Assembly (NCBI RefSeq): GCF_022343555.1
Contig: NZ_JAKQZH010000001.1
Location: 992,001-1,056,000, forward strand
DNA: 64,000 nucleotides
Direction: 5' to 3'
DNA from: Marinobacter sp. C7
GTDB lineage: Bacteria > Pseudomonadota > Gammaproteobacteria > Pseudomonadales > Oleiphilaceae
Position 1 is the first letter of the stretch, and each line of letters starts with the position of its first letter. This document shows, one piece after another, positions 27,137 to 39,143 of the stretch. A program made the position numbers and the translations under genes. The notes beneath the pieces are model-generated. The model worked only from the letters and a program-made list of their open reading frames with translations. It was not told where the DNA came from and did not search any database.

Positions 27137-28144
27137 TCACGGTTTTACGGCAAGAAGTGCCGACATATCCCGCAGGTAATGCCAGGGCGAGAGGTCGTCA
27201 AAGCCCTTGGCCGCGCGATCGATCTGGCTGCAAAGGCGGGTGGCCTGCTGCAATTGGCCCGGGGTAAGGCGCCGGGCGGCGCGCTCGAGCACGCGTGCAC
27301 GCTGGGGCTGGAACACGCCCCGTTTCTTGAGGAAGGCCGCCGGATTGTCTCCTTGCCCGGACGCCGAACGCAGTTCCGCCACCAGATTGATGTCCCGATT
27401 GAGTACGGCCAGCAATCCCAGGGGATTCTCGCCTTCCTGTTGCAGGATCCCGATCATTTTTCCGGCATGCGCTGCCCTTCCGGCGAGCAGTTCCAGCACC
27501 AGCTCGAAGCCATTGAATCGCGAACTGTCCTGAACCGCCTGCTCAATGGTTTCCTCGTCGATGGTGTTGCCATTGGTCAGCAATGCGAGCCGGTCCAGCT
27601 CCTGACTGGCCGCCAGCAGGTTGCCCTCCAGTCGCTCGGCGAGCATGGCCAGGGCACCCCGGGTCAGGTGCAGGCCCTGACGGTTGGCACGCTGTTGCAG
27701 CCAGCCCTCGAACTTGTCGGCGTCCACCGGCCAGACGGGCACATGCACGCCCTTGCCCTGAAGTTCCTTGTACCACTTGCGCCGGGTTTCGGCGGCATCC
27801 AGGCGGGTGCTGATCAGCAGCAGGATGATGTCTTCGGGAGGCTGCTGGAGCAACTGCTCCAGTACCGGGCGCCCATCGCCGAGCTTGCCTGTGGGCAAAT
27901 GGATCTCGATCCGGCGCTTCTCGGCGAACAGGGACATGGCGTTGAACTCTTCCGACACCGTGCTCCAGTTCAACTGATGATCGGCGTGGAAGGTGAGGCG
28001 GTCGTGAAAGCCGGCTTCCCGGGCCGCCTTCCGGATCTGATCGCAGCACTCCTGCACCAGCAGAGGTTCGTCCCCGGACACCAGGTAGACCGGCGCCAGG
28101 CTTTTCTTGAGCAGTTGGGGGAGCTGGGCCGGTTGGGTCTTCAT
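27137..28144 (-). CDS. holA: DNA polymerase III delta subunit HolA
   Basis: 335 residues. Delta is the clamp-loader subunit that opens the beta ring. The protein starts MKTQPAQLPQLLKKSLAPVYLVSGDEPLL, whose last part is the family opening (VYLVSGDEPLL). The AAA+-like fold lacks a functional P-loop, as usual for delta. The ATG overlaps the lptE stop by 4 bp, the conserved leuS-lptE-holA order. Confidence 0.96.
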   Translation of the reverse strand: MKTQPAQLPQLLKKSLAPVYLVSGDEPLLVQECCDQIRKAAREAGFHDRLTFHADHQLNWSTVSEEFNAMSLFAEKRRIEIHLPTGKLGDGRPVLEQLLQQPPEDIILLLISTRLDAAETRRKWYKELQGKGVHVPVWPVDADKFEGWLQQRANRQGLHLTRGALAMLAERLEGNLLAASQELDRLALLTNGNTIDEETIEQAVQDSSRFNGFELVLELLAGRAAHAGKMIGILQQEGENPLGLLAVLNRDINLVAELRSASGQGDNPAAFLKKRGVFQPQRARVLERAARRLTPGQLQQATRLCSQIDRAAKGFDDLSPWHYLRDMSALLAVKP

Positions 28145-28728
28145 GGTTCGTCGGCGTCGGGTTCTGCCGAGGGGTTGTTGGTGCGGTAGTCGTTACGGAT
28201 GGTCTGGATCCGGGCCTCCGTCATGGGTGCCAGACGGAACAGGATCTGTTGGGCCAGCCGGTCGTTCAGTCGCTGCTCCAGTTCGTCCTGTTCCCGCTGT
28301 TTGGCCAGGATATTGGTTTCATCGTACCGGTAAGTTTCGCGGACGTTCAGCTCGGTGTCTGCAATCAGCGGGATCCGGTCATCGCTGATCAGCTCGATGC
28401 GGACCGCCTGGGTCAGGGTATATTCTGCTGCGGCCGCCCGGACGGTGATGGCCGAGGCACGGCGATCCTGGGAGTAGGATTTGAGGCCAAGGACATAGGC
28501 CGCATTTCCGGCATCGGTGGTTTCAAGACCGCCCATCTTCAATTGGTCCTTCACGGACAGGCAGAGGGTGTCCGGGATCTGTGAGCCGCACTGTATCGCC
28601 AGCGGCTGCAAGGCCGCCGGCACCGGGGAGGTGCCCCGCAGCTGAAAACCGCAGCCGGCCAGTGTCGCCGACAGCGCCAGCGCCGTAACCGGAACCGCGA
28701 GGTTTTTCAGGGCAGGGCGGAGTGCCAT
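28141..28728 (-). CDS. lptE: LPS assembly lipoprotein LptE
   Basis: A 195-residue outer-membrane lipoprotein that plugs the LptD barrel and helps deliver LPS to the surface. The signal peptide ends in the lipobox LAGC, followed by GFQLRGTSPVP, a family start. The ATG at 28728 is chosen because it gives a compact signal; upstream codons overlap leuS. It lies 1 bp after leuS and overlaps holA by 4 bp. Confidence 0.95.
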   Translation of the reverse strand: MALRPALKNLAVPVTALALSATLAGCGFQLRGTSPVPAALQPLAIQCGSQIPDTLCLSVKDQLKMGGLETTDAGNAAYVLGLKSYSQDRRASAITVRAAAAEYTLTQAVRIELISDDRIPLIADTELNVRETYRYDETNILAKQREQDELEQRLNDRLAQQILFRLAPMTEARIQTIRNDYRTNNPSAEPDADEP

Positions 28729-28729
28729 A

Positions 28730-32017
<3,288 letters not shown>

Positions 32018-32029
32018 GGTCGCGAAGAC

Positions 32030-32327
32030 GGGGTCAGATGAGGGCTTTCATCTTAACTCGGGGGTCTGATGAAAACTTTCATCTGACCCCATCTTGATGT
32101 CCAACTCGGGGTCAGAAGAACAAGCTCTTCAGACCCCTGTGCCACGCCTAACTCAGGGGTCTGATGAAAACCTTCATCTGACCCCGTCTTGACCTCCAAC
32201 TCGGGGTCAGAAGAACGAGTTCTTCAGACCCCTGTGCCACGTCTAACTCAGGGGTCTGATGAAAGCCTTCATCTGACCCCATTCTGACTTTCAACTCGGG
32301 GTCAGAAGAACGAGTTCTTCAGACCCC
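32030..32327. repeat. S-family palindrome array A (seven copies, 95-bp tandem unit)
   Basis: Thirty-base palindromes GGGGTC...GACCCC at 32061-32090, 32108-32137, 32156-32185, 32203-32232, 32251-32280 and 32298-32327, plus a degenerate copy at 32030-32054 whose right arm is eroded. Starts are 47 or 48 bp apart. The arms alternate between the ATGAAA/TTTCAT and AGAAC/GTTCTT types. The spacers alternate between two conserved sequences ending CCAACTC-like and CTAACTCA-like, so the true unit is about 95 bp, three times. It fills the gap between the convergent ybeL and lnt. Confidence 0.93.
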
Positions 32328-32338
32328 TGTGCCTACCT

Positions 32339-33889
32339 TCACCCCGCGCTCTTGGGAATCACCCGCTCCCGCACAAACACAATCAGAATCGCCGCCAACG
32401 TCAACACCGGCCAGGACCCGGTCTGCATATACGGCGTGCTCCCGGTTGCGGTAAATACTTCTCCGGTCAGGGTCGCCCGCTCGAATTGAGGAATCCGTTC
32501 GGTGATCTGGCCCTTCTCGTTGATGATGGCCGTCACCCCGTTGTTGGTACCGCGCAGCATGTAGCGACCGGTCTCCAGGGCGCGCATGCGGGCGATCTGC
32601 AGATGCTGTAACGGGCCGATGGAGTCGCCGAACCAGCCGTCGTTGCTGATGGTCAGCAGCAGCCCGGCCCCCCGGCTGTTGAAGGCGACGAAATCCGGGT
32701 ACGCCACCTCGTAGCAGATGAAGGGCATGACGTTGATGCCGTTGGCCTGCAGTGGCTCCTGCCATTCCGGGCCCCGGCTGAAGCTGCTCATGGGCAGGTC
32801 GAAGAAGCCGATCAGGCCCCGGAGCACACTTTGCAGCGGAACGTACTCACCAAAGGGCACCAGCTTTTGCTTGTGGTACATACCGCCACCGTTGCCGATG
32901 GCCATGATGCTGTTGTGGAAGGTGAAGTCCTCGATACGGTCGCTGAAACCGTACCAGGGGATACCGGTGATCAGGGTGCTGTTTTCGCCCAGCTCCCCGT
33001 CGATATGCTCGATAATCTTGCCGGCCTGGTCCTGGGTGATCGGGATTGCCGTCTCCGGCCAGAGGATCAGGTCGGTATCCCAGTGATCCTCGGTGAGGGT
33101 CAGGTAGGTAACGATCTGATCCCTGAGGAAGTCGGGGTCCCACTTGACCTGTTGGGGAATGTTGCCCTGCATGGCGGCGAAAGTGGTGGGCTGTTCGCTG
33201 ATCTCGGTCCAGTCAATCCGGTTCATGGCCGGGGCCGCGCCCCAGGGAACCAGGGCCAGGAGCAGCACCAGGCCGGCCATTGTCCGGCGCTGACCCAGGA
33301 ACAGCCAGCCGGCGGCATAAGCGGCGACGCCGGTTACCGTCACCCAGAAAGTGAGACCATGGACCCCGGTCAGTGGGGCCAGCCCGGCGAGGGGACCGTC
33401 GGTGTGGGCGGTGCCCAGATAGAGCCAGGGGAAGCCGGTCAGTAGCCAGCCCCGCAACCAGTCACCGAGGATCCAGATAGCCGGGAACAGGATCAGCCGC
33501 CGTACAGCGCTCTCTTTGGCCAGCTTGCCCCAGAACCAGAAAGCCAGTGCATGGAACAGTGCCAGCCCCGTGACAAACAGCACGGTAAGCAGGATGGCGA
33601 TCGGAATGGAGGTATTGCCGTGTTCGCTGATACTGATGTAGACCCAGCTGGCGCCGGTGGCGAACAGGCCCAGGCCGGTAAACCAGCCGGCCCGGAGCAG
33701 CTGGCCAGGGGCGGCTGGAATGGTAACCAGAAGTATCAGGAATACCGACACCGGCCCCAGCCACCACAGATTGAAGGGGGCGAAAGTCAGGGTCTGGAGC
33801 GCACCCGCAACCACGAGGGTAAGGGCCCCCAGCCACGGGATCCGGTTCAGCGGGGTTCTTAGGGTAGTGCGGGTTGCGTTACTGCTCAC
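32339..33889 (-). CDS. lnt: Apolipoprotein N-acyltransferase Lnt
   Basis: A 516-residue inner-membrane enzyme adding the third acyl chain to lipoproteins. An N-terminal bundle of hydrophobic helices (about residues 15-215) precedes a periplasmic nitrilase-type domain with the Glu of WPETAIP, Lys of KLVPFGEY and catalytic Cys of FICYEVAYPD. A final helix lies near the C-terminus. A GTG start at 33889 overlaps corC by 11 bp. Last gene of the phoH-ybeY-corC-lnt run. Confidence 0.96.
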   Translation of the reverse strand: MSSNATRTTLRTPLNRIPWLGALTLVVAGALQTLTFAPFNLWWLGPVSVFLILLVTIPAAPGQLLRAGWFTGLGLFATGASWVYISISEHGNTSIPIAILLTVLFVTGLALFHALAFWFWGKLAKESAVRRLILFPAIWILGDWLRGWLLTGFPWLYLGTAHTDGPLAGLAPLTGVHGLTFWVTVTGVAAYAAGWLFLGQRRTMAGLVLLLALVPWGAAPAMNRIDWTEISEQPTTFAAMQGNIPQQVKWDPDFLRDQIVTYLTLTEDHWDTDLILWPETAIPITQDQAGKIIEHIDGELGENSTLITGIPWYGFSDRIEDFTFHNSIMAIGNGGGMYHKQKLVPFGEYVPLQSVLRGLIGFFDLPMSSFSRGPEWQEPLQANGINVMPFICYEVAYPDFVAFNSRGAGLLLTISNDGWFGDSIGPLQHLQIARMRALETGRYMLRGTNNGVTAIINEKGQITERIPQFERATLTGEVFTATGSTPYMQTGSWPVLTLAAILIVFVRERVIPKSAG

Positions 33890-34724
33890 TTCGGGTTACC
33901 TGCAACAGACGAATGACACGGTTATCGGCGTTGGCAATAGTAAACTGCAAACCGCCGAATTCAACCGTCTCGCCCCGTCTGGGCAGGTGACCAAACTCTT
34001 TCAGAACCACACCGCCGATGGTGTCGAAATCTTCTTCGTCCAGTTCGGTCTGGAAGAATTCATTGAAATCGTCCACGGGCGTGACCGCCTTCACGGCAAA
34101 GGAGCCATCGCCCCGGGCCTTGATGTTGGTCTCTTCATCGAAGTCGTGCTCGTCCTCGATCTCGCCAACAATCTGCTCCAGCACATCCTCGATGGTGATC
34201 AGGCCGGCGGTGCCGCCGTACTCGTCCACCACGATGGCCATGTGATTGCGGTTTTCCTTGAACTCCTTGAGCAGCTGGTTCAGGCGCTTGCTCTCGGGCA
34301 CAAAGTTGGGCGGGCGCAGGATCTCGCGGATGCGGTTCCAGTTCAGTTCGTTGTTCATGGCCAGGGGCAGGAGATCCTTGGCCAGCAGGACGCCGATGAC
34401 ATCATCCTGGCTGTCGCCGATGACCGGAAAACGACTGTGGGCAGAGGAAATGATTTCCCCCAGGAATTCCTTTGGCTCCTGGGAGGCTTTCACGGTGACC
34501 ATCTGGGAGCGGGGGATCATGATTTCGTCGACCCGCATGTCGATCACCTGCATGGCACCTTCGATGATGCTCATGGCATCGACATCGATGATGTTCTGGG
34601 ACTCCGCGTCCCGCAGGATTTCCAGCACGTCCTCAACGGACTCAGGCCCGCTGGAGAAGGCCTGTGATATACGCTCCAGCCAGGACTTGTTGCCCTGGCT
34701 GCGACTCGACTGATCGTCGCTCAT
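33879..34724 (-). CDS. corC: CorC/YbeX family CBS-domain transport regulator
   Basis: 281 residues. Two CBS domains (about 65-185) bind nucleotide; examples are [10 protein letters not shown] and [19 protein letters not shown]. The C-terminal CorC_HlyC domain includes [13 protein letters not shown]. It has no membrane segment. YbeX has been tied to magnesium/cobalt efflux and to ribosome maturation, and its neighbour ybeY supports the latter. It overlaps ybeY by 4 bp. Confidence 0.94.
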   Translation of the reverse strand: MSDDQSSRSQGNKSWLERISQAFSSGPESVEDVLEILRDAESQNIIDVDAMSIIEGAMQVIDMRVDEIMIPRSQMVTVKASQEPKEFLGEIISSAHSRFPVIGDSQDDVIGVLLAKDLLPLAMNNELNWNRIREILRPPNFVPESKRLNQLLKEFKENRNHMAIVVDEYGGTAGLITIEDVLEQIVGEIEDEHDFDEETNIKARGDGSFAVKAVTPVDDFNEFFQTELDEEDFDTIGGVVLKEFGHLPRRGETVEFGGLQFTIANADNRVIRLLQVTRSEQ

Positions 34725-35194
34725 GAGTCTTGTTCCGTTTCCTCTGCTTCGTAAGGGTTATCGTATCCAAGCTGCCTCAGCAGCCGGATCTCGAGGGCTT
34801 CCATGACCTCGGCATCTTTGTCGTCAATATGATCGTAGCCCTGCAGATGCAACATACCGTGCACCACCATATGGGCCCAATGGGCTTCGATCGTTTTATG
34901 CTGCTCACCGGCCTCTCGTTCAACAACCGGCGCACAAATGACGAGATCTCCCGCCAATGGGACCGTTATACCCGCTGGGGCCTCAAATGGGAAGGACAAT
35001 ACATTGGTCGGTTTGTCCTTGCCGCGATACTCGTGATTCAGCTCCTGGCTTTCAAGGGCACCAACAATACGAATCGTCACCTCGGACGGATTCTCCCCCA
35101 GCCAGGCGGCCTGCGCCCAGGTCTGGAACAGGGCCTCGTCCGGAACGCCTTCTCCCTCATACACATTCTGGAAATCAACCGTCAGCTCGCTCAC
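34721..35194 (-). CDS. ybeY: Endoribonuclease YbeY
   Basis: A 157-residue metal-dependent RNase needed for 16S rRNA 3'-end maturation and 70S quality control. The zinc motif H-x3-H-x5-H is clear in [15 protein letters not shown] (about residues 113-127). It uses a GTG start at 35194 overlapping the phoH stop by 4 bp. Confidence 0.96.
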   Translation of the reverse strand: MSELTVDFQNVYEGEGVPDEALFQTWAQAAWLGENPSEVTIRIVGALESQELNHEYRGKDKPTNVLSFPFEAPAGITVPLAGDLVICAPVVEREAGEQHKTIEAHWAHMVVHGMLHLQGYDHIDDKDAEVMEALEIRLLRQLGYDNPYEAEETEQDS

Positions 35195-36177
35195 TGGCCC
35201 GTGGCACTCCCGTCATCAAAGGAATCGTAGGCCTCGACAATCCGTTGCACCAGCGGGTGGCGGACCACGTCTTTGGCGTCAAAGCGGGTAAAGCCGATAC
35301 CGGACACCTTGCTCAGCACATTGGCGGCATGAATGAGGCCGGAATTCTGCCCGCGGGGCAGGTCCACCTGGGTCGTATCCCCGGTGATCACCGCAGTGGA
35401 ACCAAAACCGATCCGGGTCAGGAACATCTTCATCTGTTCCCGGGTGGTGTTCTGGCTCTCGTCGAGGATGATGAACGAGTTATTCAGCGTCCGGCCCCGC
35501 ATGAAGGCCAGTGGCGCAATCTCGATCACGCTCTTCTCGATGAGGCGGGTAACCTGGTCAAAGCCGAGCATTTCATAGAGGGCGTCGTACAGCGGACGCA
35601 GATACGGGTCCACCTTCTGTGCCAGATCCCCTGGCAGGAAGCCCAGCTTCTCACCAGCCTCGACCGCCGGGCGAACCAGCAGGATGCGCTTCACCTGTTC
35701 GTCCTTCAGCGCTTCCACGGCACAGGCCACCGCAAGCCAGGTCTTGCCGGTACCCGCCGGACCAATGCCGAAGTTGATATCGTGCGTGCGGATGTTGTGC
35801 ACGTACTTCTGCTGGTTCCTGCCCCGGGGCTTGGCGGTCATCTTGGGGGTCTTGATGACCGTCACCTGGCCTTCATCGTAGGGCACGTCATCGGGGAGGC
35901 GCTCGATGCCGGTTTCCCGGATGAACAGGTGCACGGTATCCGGCGGGATATCGTCGGTGGCTTCTGTTTCCCGGTACAGGTGGCGGATGACTTCAACGGC
36001 AGCCGCCACGTGTTCGGTTTCGCCCTCGACGCGGAAATGATGGCCCCGGCGACCGACTTTTACCTGAAGGCGTTTCTCGATCATCTTGAGGTTTTCGTCG
36101 AACTGGCCGCACAGGGTGGCCAGCCGGCGCTGGTCTACCGGGTGCAGGTCGAATTGTCTGGTGTCGTGTGTGTTCAA
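35191..36177 (-). CDS. phoH: PhoH-family ATPase (YbeZ)
   Basis: A 328-residue P-loop protein. Walker A is GPAGTGKTW, and [17 protein letters not shown] contains the Walker B region. YbeZ associates with YbeY and is a putative RNA helicase or ATPase in ribosome processing; the phosphate-starvation name is historical. The start is a TTG at 36177, backed by GGAG seven bases upstream; no ATG gives a full N-terminus. Confidence 0.94.
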   Translation of the reverse strand: MNTHDTRQFDLHPVDQRRLATLCGQFDENLKMIEKRLQVKVGRRGHHFRVEGETEHVAAAVEVIRHLYRETEATDDIPPDTVHLFIRETGIERLPDDVPYDEGQVTVIKTPKMTAKPRGRNQQKYVHNIRTHDINFGIGPAGTGKTWLAVACAVEALKDEQVKRILLVRPAVEAGEKLGFLPGDLAQKVDPYLRPLYDALYEMLGFDQVTRLIEKSVIEIAPLAFMRGRTLNNSFIILDESQNTTREQMKMFLTRIGFGSTAVITGDTTQVDLPRGQNSGLIHAANVLSKVSGIGFTRFDAKDVVRHPLVQRIVEAYDSFDDGSATGQ

Positions 36178-36493
36178 TCTTGCTCCGTGTGGTTTACTCC
36201 CCTGGTTTCTTGGGAGTCAGCTGTTCTGGATTTTGGAGTCAGGCCAGGGTGCGGGGCCCCGCACCCTCGTCGATCTTACTATTTGCAGGCCCGTGAGTAG
36301 AAAAACAAGTAGCTTGGGAGTGTCGGTCTAAAATGGGGTCAGATGAATGCTTTCATCTGACCCCTGCTTTGACGGCTTCCGACTTCAACGGGCTGCTCTC
36401 TCGACTTAAATTACCCCGGACTATATCTGTGCTGTCCGAAGCCCTTCCAGCCAGCCTCCCAACGCCGGACCTTAAACAGATGCGTACTCAGCC
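36178..36493. other. Intergenic region phoH-miaB with a perfect 22-bp palindrome
   Basis: The 316-bp gap between two minus-strand genes should contain the phoH promoter and miaB 3' flank. I see a perfect palindrome at 36246-36267 (centre GCGGGGCCCCGC) and one S-family copy at 36335-36364. I find no coding sequence and cannot place the phoH promoter with confidence. Confidence 0.6.
36335..36364. repeat. S-family palindrome, single copy B
   Basis: GGGGTCAGATGAA (36335-36347) pairs with TTCATCTGACCCC (36352-36364). Variant with ATGAA/TTCAT inner arms and a fully paired position 7. It lies 130 bp downstream of miaB. Confidence 0.9.
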
Positions 36494-37840
36494 TTAATAC
36501 AACTCTGAGCCTACAGGCACACCCCGCAGCGAATTGGGATAAGCCTCCACAATCTCCACGTCAATGAAGTTCCCGACCACTTCCGGGTTCTCATGGCGGA
36601 AGTTCACAATCCGGTTGTTCTCGGTCCGCCCCGCATACTCCCCGGGATCTTTCTTGGACAGGCCGGTCACCAGAATCCGCTGGGTGGTGCCCACCATCTT
36701 GCGGCTGATGTCCATCGCCTGCTGGTTAATCCGCTGCTGCAGGATCGCCAGGCGCTCTTTCTTCACTTCCATCGGGGTGTCATCCGGCAGGTCGGAAGCC
36801 GGGGTGCCCGGACGGGCGCTGTAAACAAAACTGAAGGACACGTCAAAGCCGATGTCGTTGATCAGCTTCATGGTGTCCTCGAAGTCCTTGTCGGTCTCAC
36901 CCGGGAAGCCCACGATGAAATCGGAGGAGAAGCTGATGTCCGGGCGGATCTTGCGCAGGCGGCGGAGCTTGGATTTGTACTCCAGTGCTGTATGGCCGCG
37001 CTTCATGGCCGCCAGGATGCGGTCGGAGCCGCTCTGGACCGGCAGGTGCAGGTGGCTGACCAGCTCGGGAACCCGTTCGTAGACGTCGATCAGCGCGTCC
37101 GAGAATTCCACCGGGTGCGAGGTGGTGTAGCGGATGCGGTCGATGCCGTCGATGGTGGCGATCAGTTCGATCAGCTCGGCCAGGTCCATGACGTCGCCGT
37201 CGTGGGTTTCGCCGCGGTAGGCGTTGACGTTCTGGCCGAGGAGGTTCACTTCCCGAACTCCCTGGCCGGCCAGGTGGGCGACTTCTGCGATCACGTCATC
37301 GACCGGGCGGCTGACTTCTTCGCCGCGGGTATAGGGCACCACGCAGAAGGTGCAGTATTTGCTGCAGCCTTCCATGATGGAGACAAACGCAGAGGGGCCG
37401 TCGGCGCCCGGTTCGGGCAGATTGTCGAATTTCTCGATTTCCGGGAAGCTGACGTCCACCACGCCGACGCCGTTACCTTTCATGCGCACTTCGCTGATCA
37501 TGTCCGGCAGGCGGTGCAGGGTCTGGGGGCCGAAGACCATGTCCACGTAGGGCGCGCGGTCGATGATGGCCTGACCTTCCTGGCTGGCGACGCAGCCGCC
37601 AACGCCGATGATCAGTTCGGGTTTTTTGCTCTTGAGGCTTTTCCAGCGGCCAAGCTGGTGGAATACCTTCTCCTGGGCTTTTTCCCGGATGGAGCAGGTG
37701 TTCAGCAGCAGGATGTCGGCGTCGTCCGGGCTGTCGGTCACTTCGACCGCTTCGCCGGTTTTGAGCAGGTCTGCCATGCGGGCAGAGTCGTACTCGTTCA
37801 TCTGACAGCCGTGGGTTTTGATATACAGCTTTTTGGCCAT
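36494..37840 (-). CDS. miaB: tRNA-2-methylthio-N6-dimethylallyladenosine synthase MiaB
   Basis: A 448-residue radical-SAM methylthiotransferase acting on the product of MiaA at tRNA A37. The N-terminal UPF0004 domain has [11 protein letters not shown] and [12 protein letters not shown] with auxiliary-cluster cysteines. The radical-SAM motif is CSKYCTFC, and a C-terminal TRAM domain binds RNA. The ATG at 37840 fits the family start [13 protein letters not shown]. Its paralogue rimO is at 43.9 kb. Confidence 0.97.
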   Translation of the reverse strand: MAKKLYIKTHGCQMNEYDSARMADLLKTGEAVEVTDSPDDADILLLNTCSIREKAQEKVFHQLGRWKSLKSKKPELIIGVGGCVASQEGQAIIDRAPYVDMVFGPQTLHRLPDMISEVRMKGNGVGVVDVSFPEIEKFDNLPEPGADGPSAFVSIMEGCSKYCTFCVVPYTRGEEVSRPVDDVIAEVAHLAGQGVREVNLLGQNVNAYRGETHDGDVMDLAELIELIATIDGIDRIRYTTSHPVEFSDALIDVYERVPELVSHLHLPVQSGSDRILAAMKRGHTALEYKSKLRRLRKIRPDISFSSDFIVGFPGETDKDFEDTMKLINDIGFDVSFSFVYSARPGTPASDLPDDTPMEVKKERLAILQQRINQQAMDISRKMVGTTQRILVTGLSKKDPGEYAGRTENNRIVNFRHENPEVVGNFIDVEIVEAYPNSLRGVPVGSELY

Positions 37841-37915
37841 GGTTCTCACGTGATCTGGTGGATGTCGCGCCGGGACTGGTGGTTTTCGCGGGGCGCTAGC
37901 AAAAAGGAACTGCGT

Positions 37916-37921
37916 ATTATA
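37916..37921 (-). promoter_or_regulatory. miaB -10 element
   Basis: A perfect TATAAT on the minus strand, 76 bp upstream of miaB. The -35 region is not convincing. Repeat L3 lies farther upstream, between this promoter and trmH. Confidence 0.45.
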
Positions 37922-38010
37922 ACGGGGTGATTATTCTTCAACCACCATTGTCTCGGCTTGTCGCTAGTTTCTATGTGGTATTATCTCCGGGCTCCATGCT
38001 TTGGGTGCAT

Positions 38011-38125
38011 GAAGGGCTTGGCGGTGGGCTTTCCAAAACCCGCTCCTTCGGCACGTCCATGTGACGCTTGAGCTCCGCCATCCTTGGCTCCGCACAGTTT
38101 TGGAAAGCCCACCGCCAAGCCCTTC
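38011..38125 (+). repeat. L-family long inverted repeat, copy L3 (miaB-trmH)
   Basis: The arms 38011-38039 and 38097-38125 are exact 29-nt reverse complements, the longest perfect arms of the family. Farther out CTCCATG (37992-37998) and CATGGAG (38132-38138) also pair. The core contains GCC-ATCCTT-GGC and CAC-GTCCAT-GTG hairpins; on the minus strand the loops read AAGGAT and ATGGAC. It sits between divergent genes, so it is upstream of both. Confidence 0.87.
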
Positions 38126-38199
38126 CCGTACCATGGAGTAATCCCGTCGGATACGCCTACGAGGTTTCCGGCAAGTATGAATAGATAAACCGACTAAAC

Positions 38200-38919
38200 A
38201 TGACTCCTGAACGCCTCGCCCGAATCAAACAAACCCTCGACACCCGCCAACCGGACCTCCGTGTGTTGACCGACCAGGTCCACAAGCCCCGGAACCTGTC
38301 GGCCATCATCCGCTCCTGCGATGCCTTTGGCCTGGCCAACATGCACGTGGTCTGGCCGAAGGAAGGCTTCCGCGCGTTCCGGAAGACCGCGGGTGGCAGT
38401 TACAACTGGGTGACCACCCACACGCATCCCACCATGGACGATGCGGTCGCGGACCTGAAGGCGCAGGGGCACAAGCTCTATGCCGCCCAGCTTTCGGACC
38501 GGGCGGTGGATTTCCGGGAGGTGGATTACACGGTGCCCTGTACCATCATCATGGGCAACGAGGTGGACGGCGTGAGTTCGGATGCTGCAGCCGAGGCGGA
38601 TGAGCACATTGTGATCCCGATGATGGGGATGGTGGAGTCGCTGAACGTGTCCTCCGCCTGCGCCATCATCCTGTCCGAGGCCCATCGCCAGCGGAAGCTG
38701 GCCGGGATGTTCGAGCAGCGGCGGCTGCCGGATGAGGAATATGACCGCCTGTTGTTCTGCTGGTGCCAGCCGACGGTAAAGCGCTACTGCGACGACCGCA
38801 ACCTGCCGTATCCGCCCATTGACCCGGAAACCGGAGAGTTGATTGACGGGGTAGGGTGGATGAAAGAAGTCCGAAAGCAACGGCACCCGCACCTGGCGCG
38901 ATGCTCAGGGGTCAGATGA
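38200..38919 (+). CDS. trmH: tRNA (guanosine-18-2'-O)-methyltransferase TrmH
   Basis: A 239-residue SpoU-class knotted methyltransferase modifying G18 in the D-loop. Visible: NLSAIIRSCDAFG, IIMGNEVDGVS and the knot-forming MMGMVESLNVSSACAIIL. The last codons (GVR and stop) lie inside an S-family palindrome, so the repeat has replaced or supplied the natural gene end. E. coli TrmH is about 10 residues shorter. Confidence 0.95.
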   Translation: MTPERLARIKQTLDTRQPDLRVLTDQVHKPRNLSAIIRSCDAFGLANMHVVWPKEGFRAFRKTAGGSYNWVTTHTHPTMDDAVADLKAQGHKLYAAQLSDRAVDFREVDYTVPCTIIMGNEVDGVSSDAAAEADEHIVIPMMGMVESLNVSSACAIILSEAHRQRKLAGMFEQRRLPDEEYDRLLFCWCQPTVKRYCDDRNLPYPPIDPETGELIDGVGWMKEVRKQRHPHLARCSGVR

Positions 38920-39133
38920 ATGCCTTCATCTGACCCCATCTTTAATTGTTACCCCGCCGCTAACAAGGGGACACATGCTCCGGGGTCTGATGAAAACTTT
39001 CATCTGACCCCCATGTTCAAGTTCAGACTTCGCCGCTAACAAGGGGTCAGAAGAAAGCGTTCTTCAGACCCCGGCGTCGCCACCAAGTCCGCAGGCATAC
39101 TCAGGGGTCTGATGAAAACCTTCATCTGACCCC
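38908..39133. repeat. S-family palindrome cluster C (four copies)
   Basis: Copies at 38908-38937, 38982-39011, 39043-39072 and 39104-39133. Types in order: ATGAA, ATGAAAA, AGAAAGC and ATGAAAA. The last three alternate T/T, A/A, T/T at the mismatched seventh position, so their orientation alternates. The cluster fills the gap between the convergent trmH and yejK; the first copy contains the trmH stop codon. Confidence 0.92.
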
Positions 39134-39143
39134 ATCTTCACTA

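Noticed and set aside
32061..32327. CRISPR array, because of palindromic repeats at 47/48-bp spacing
   Set aside because: The spacers are two alternating conserved sequences of 17-18 bp, not unique 30-bp spacers, and no cas gene is present.
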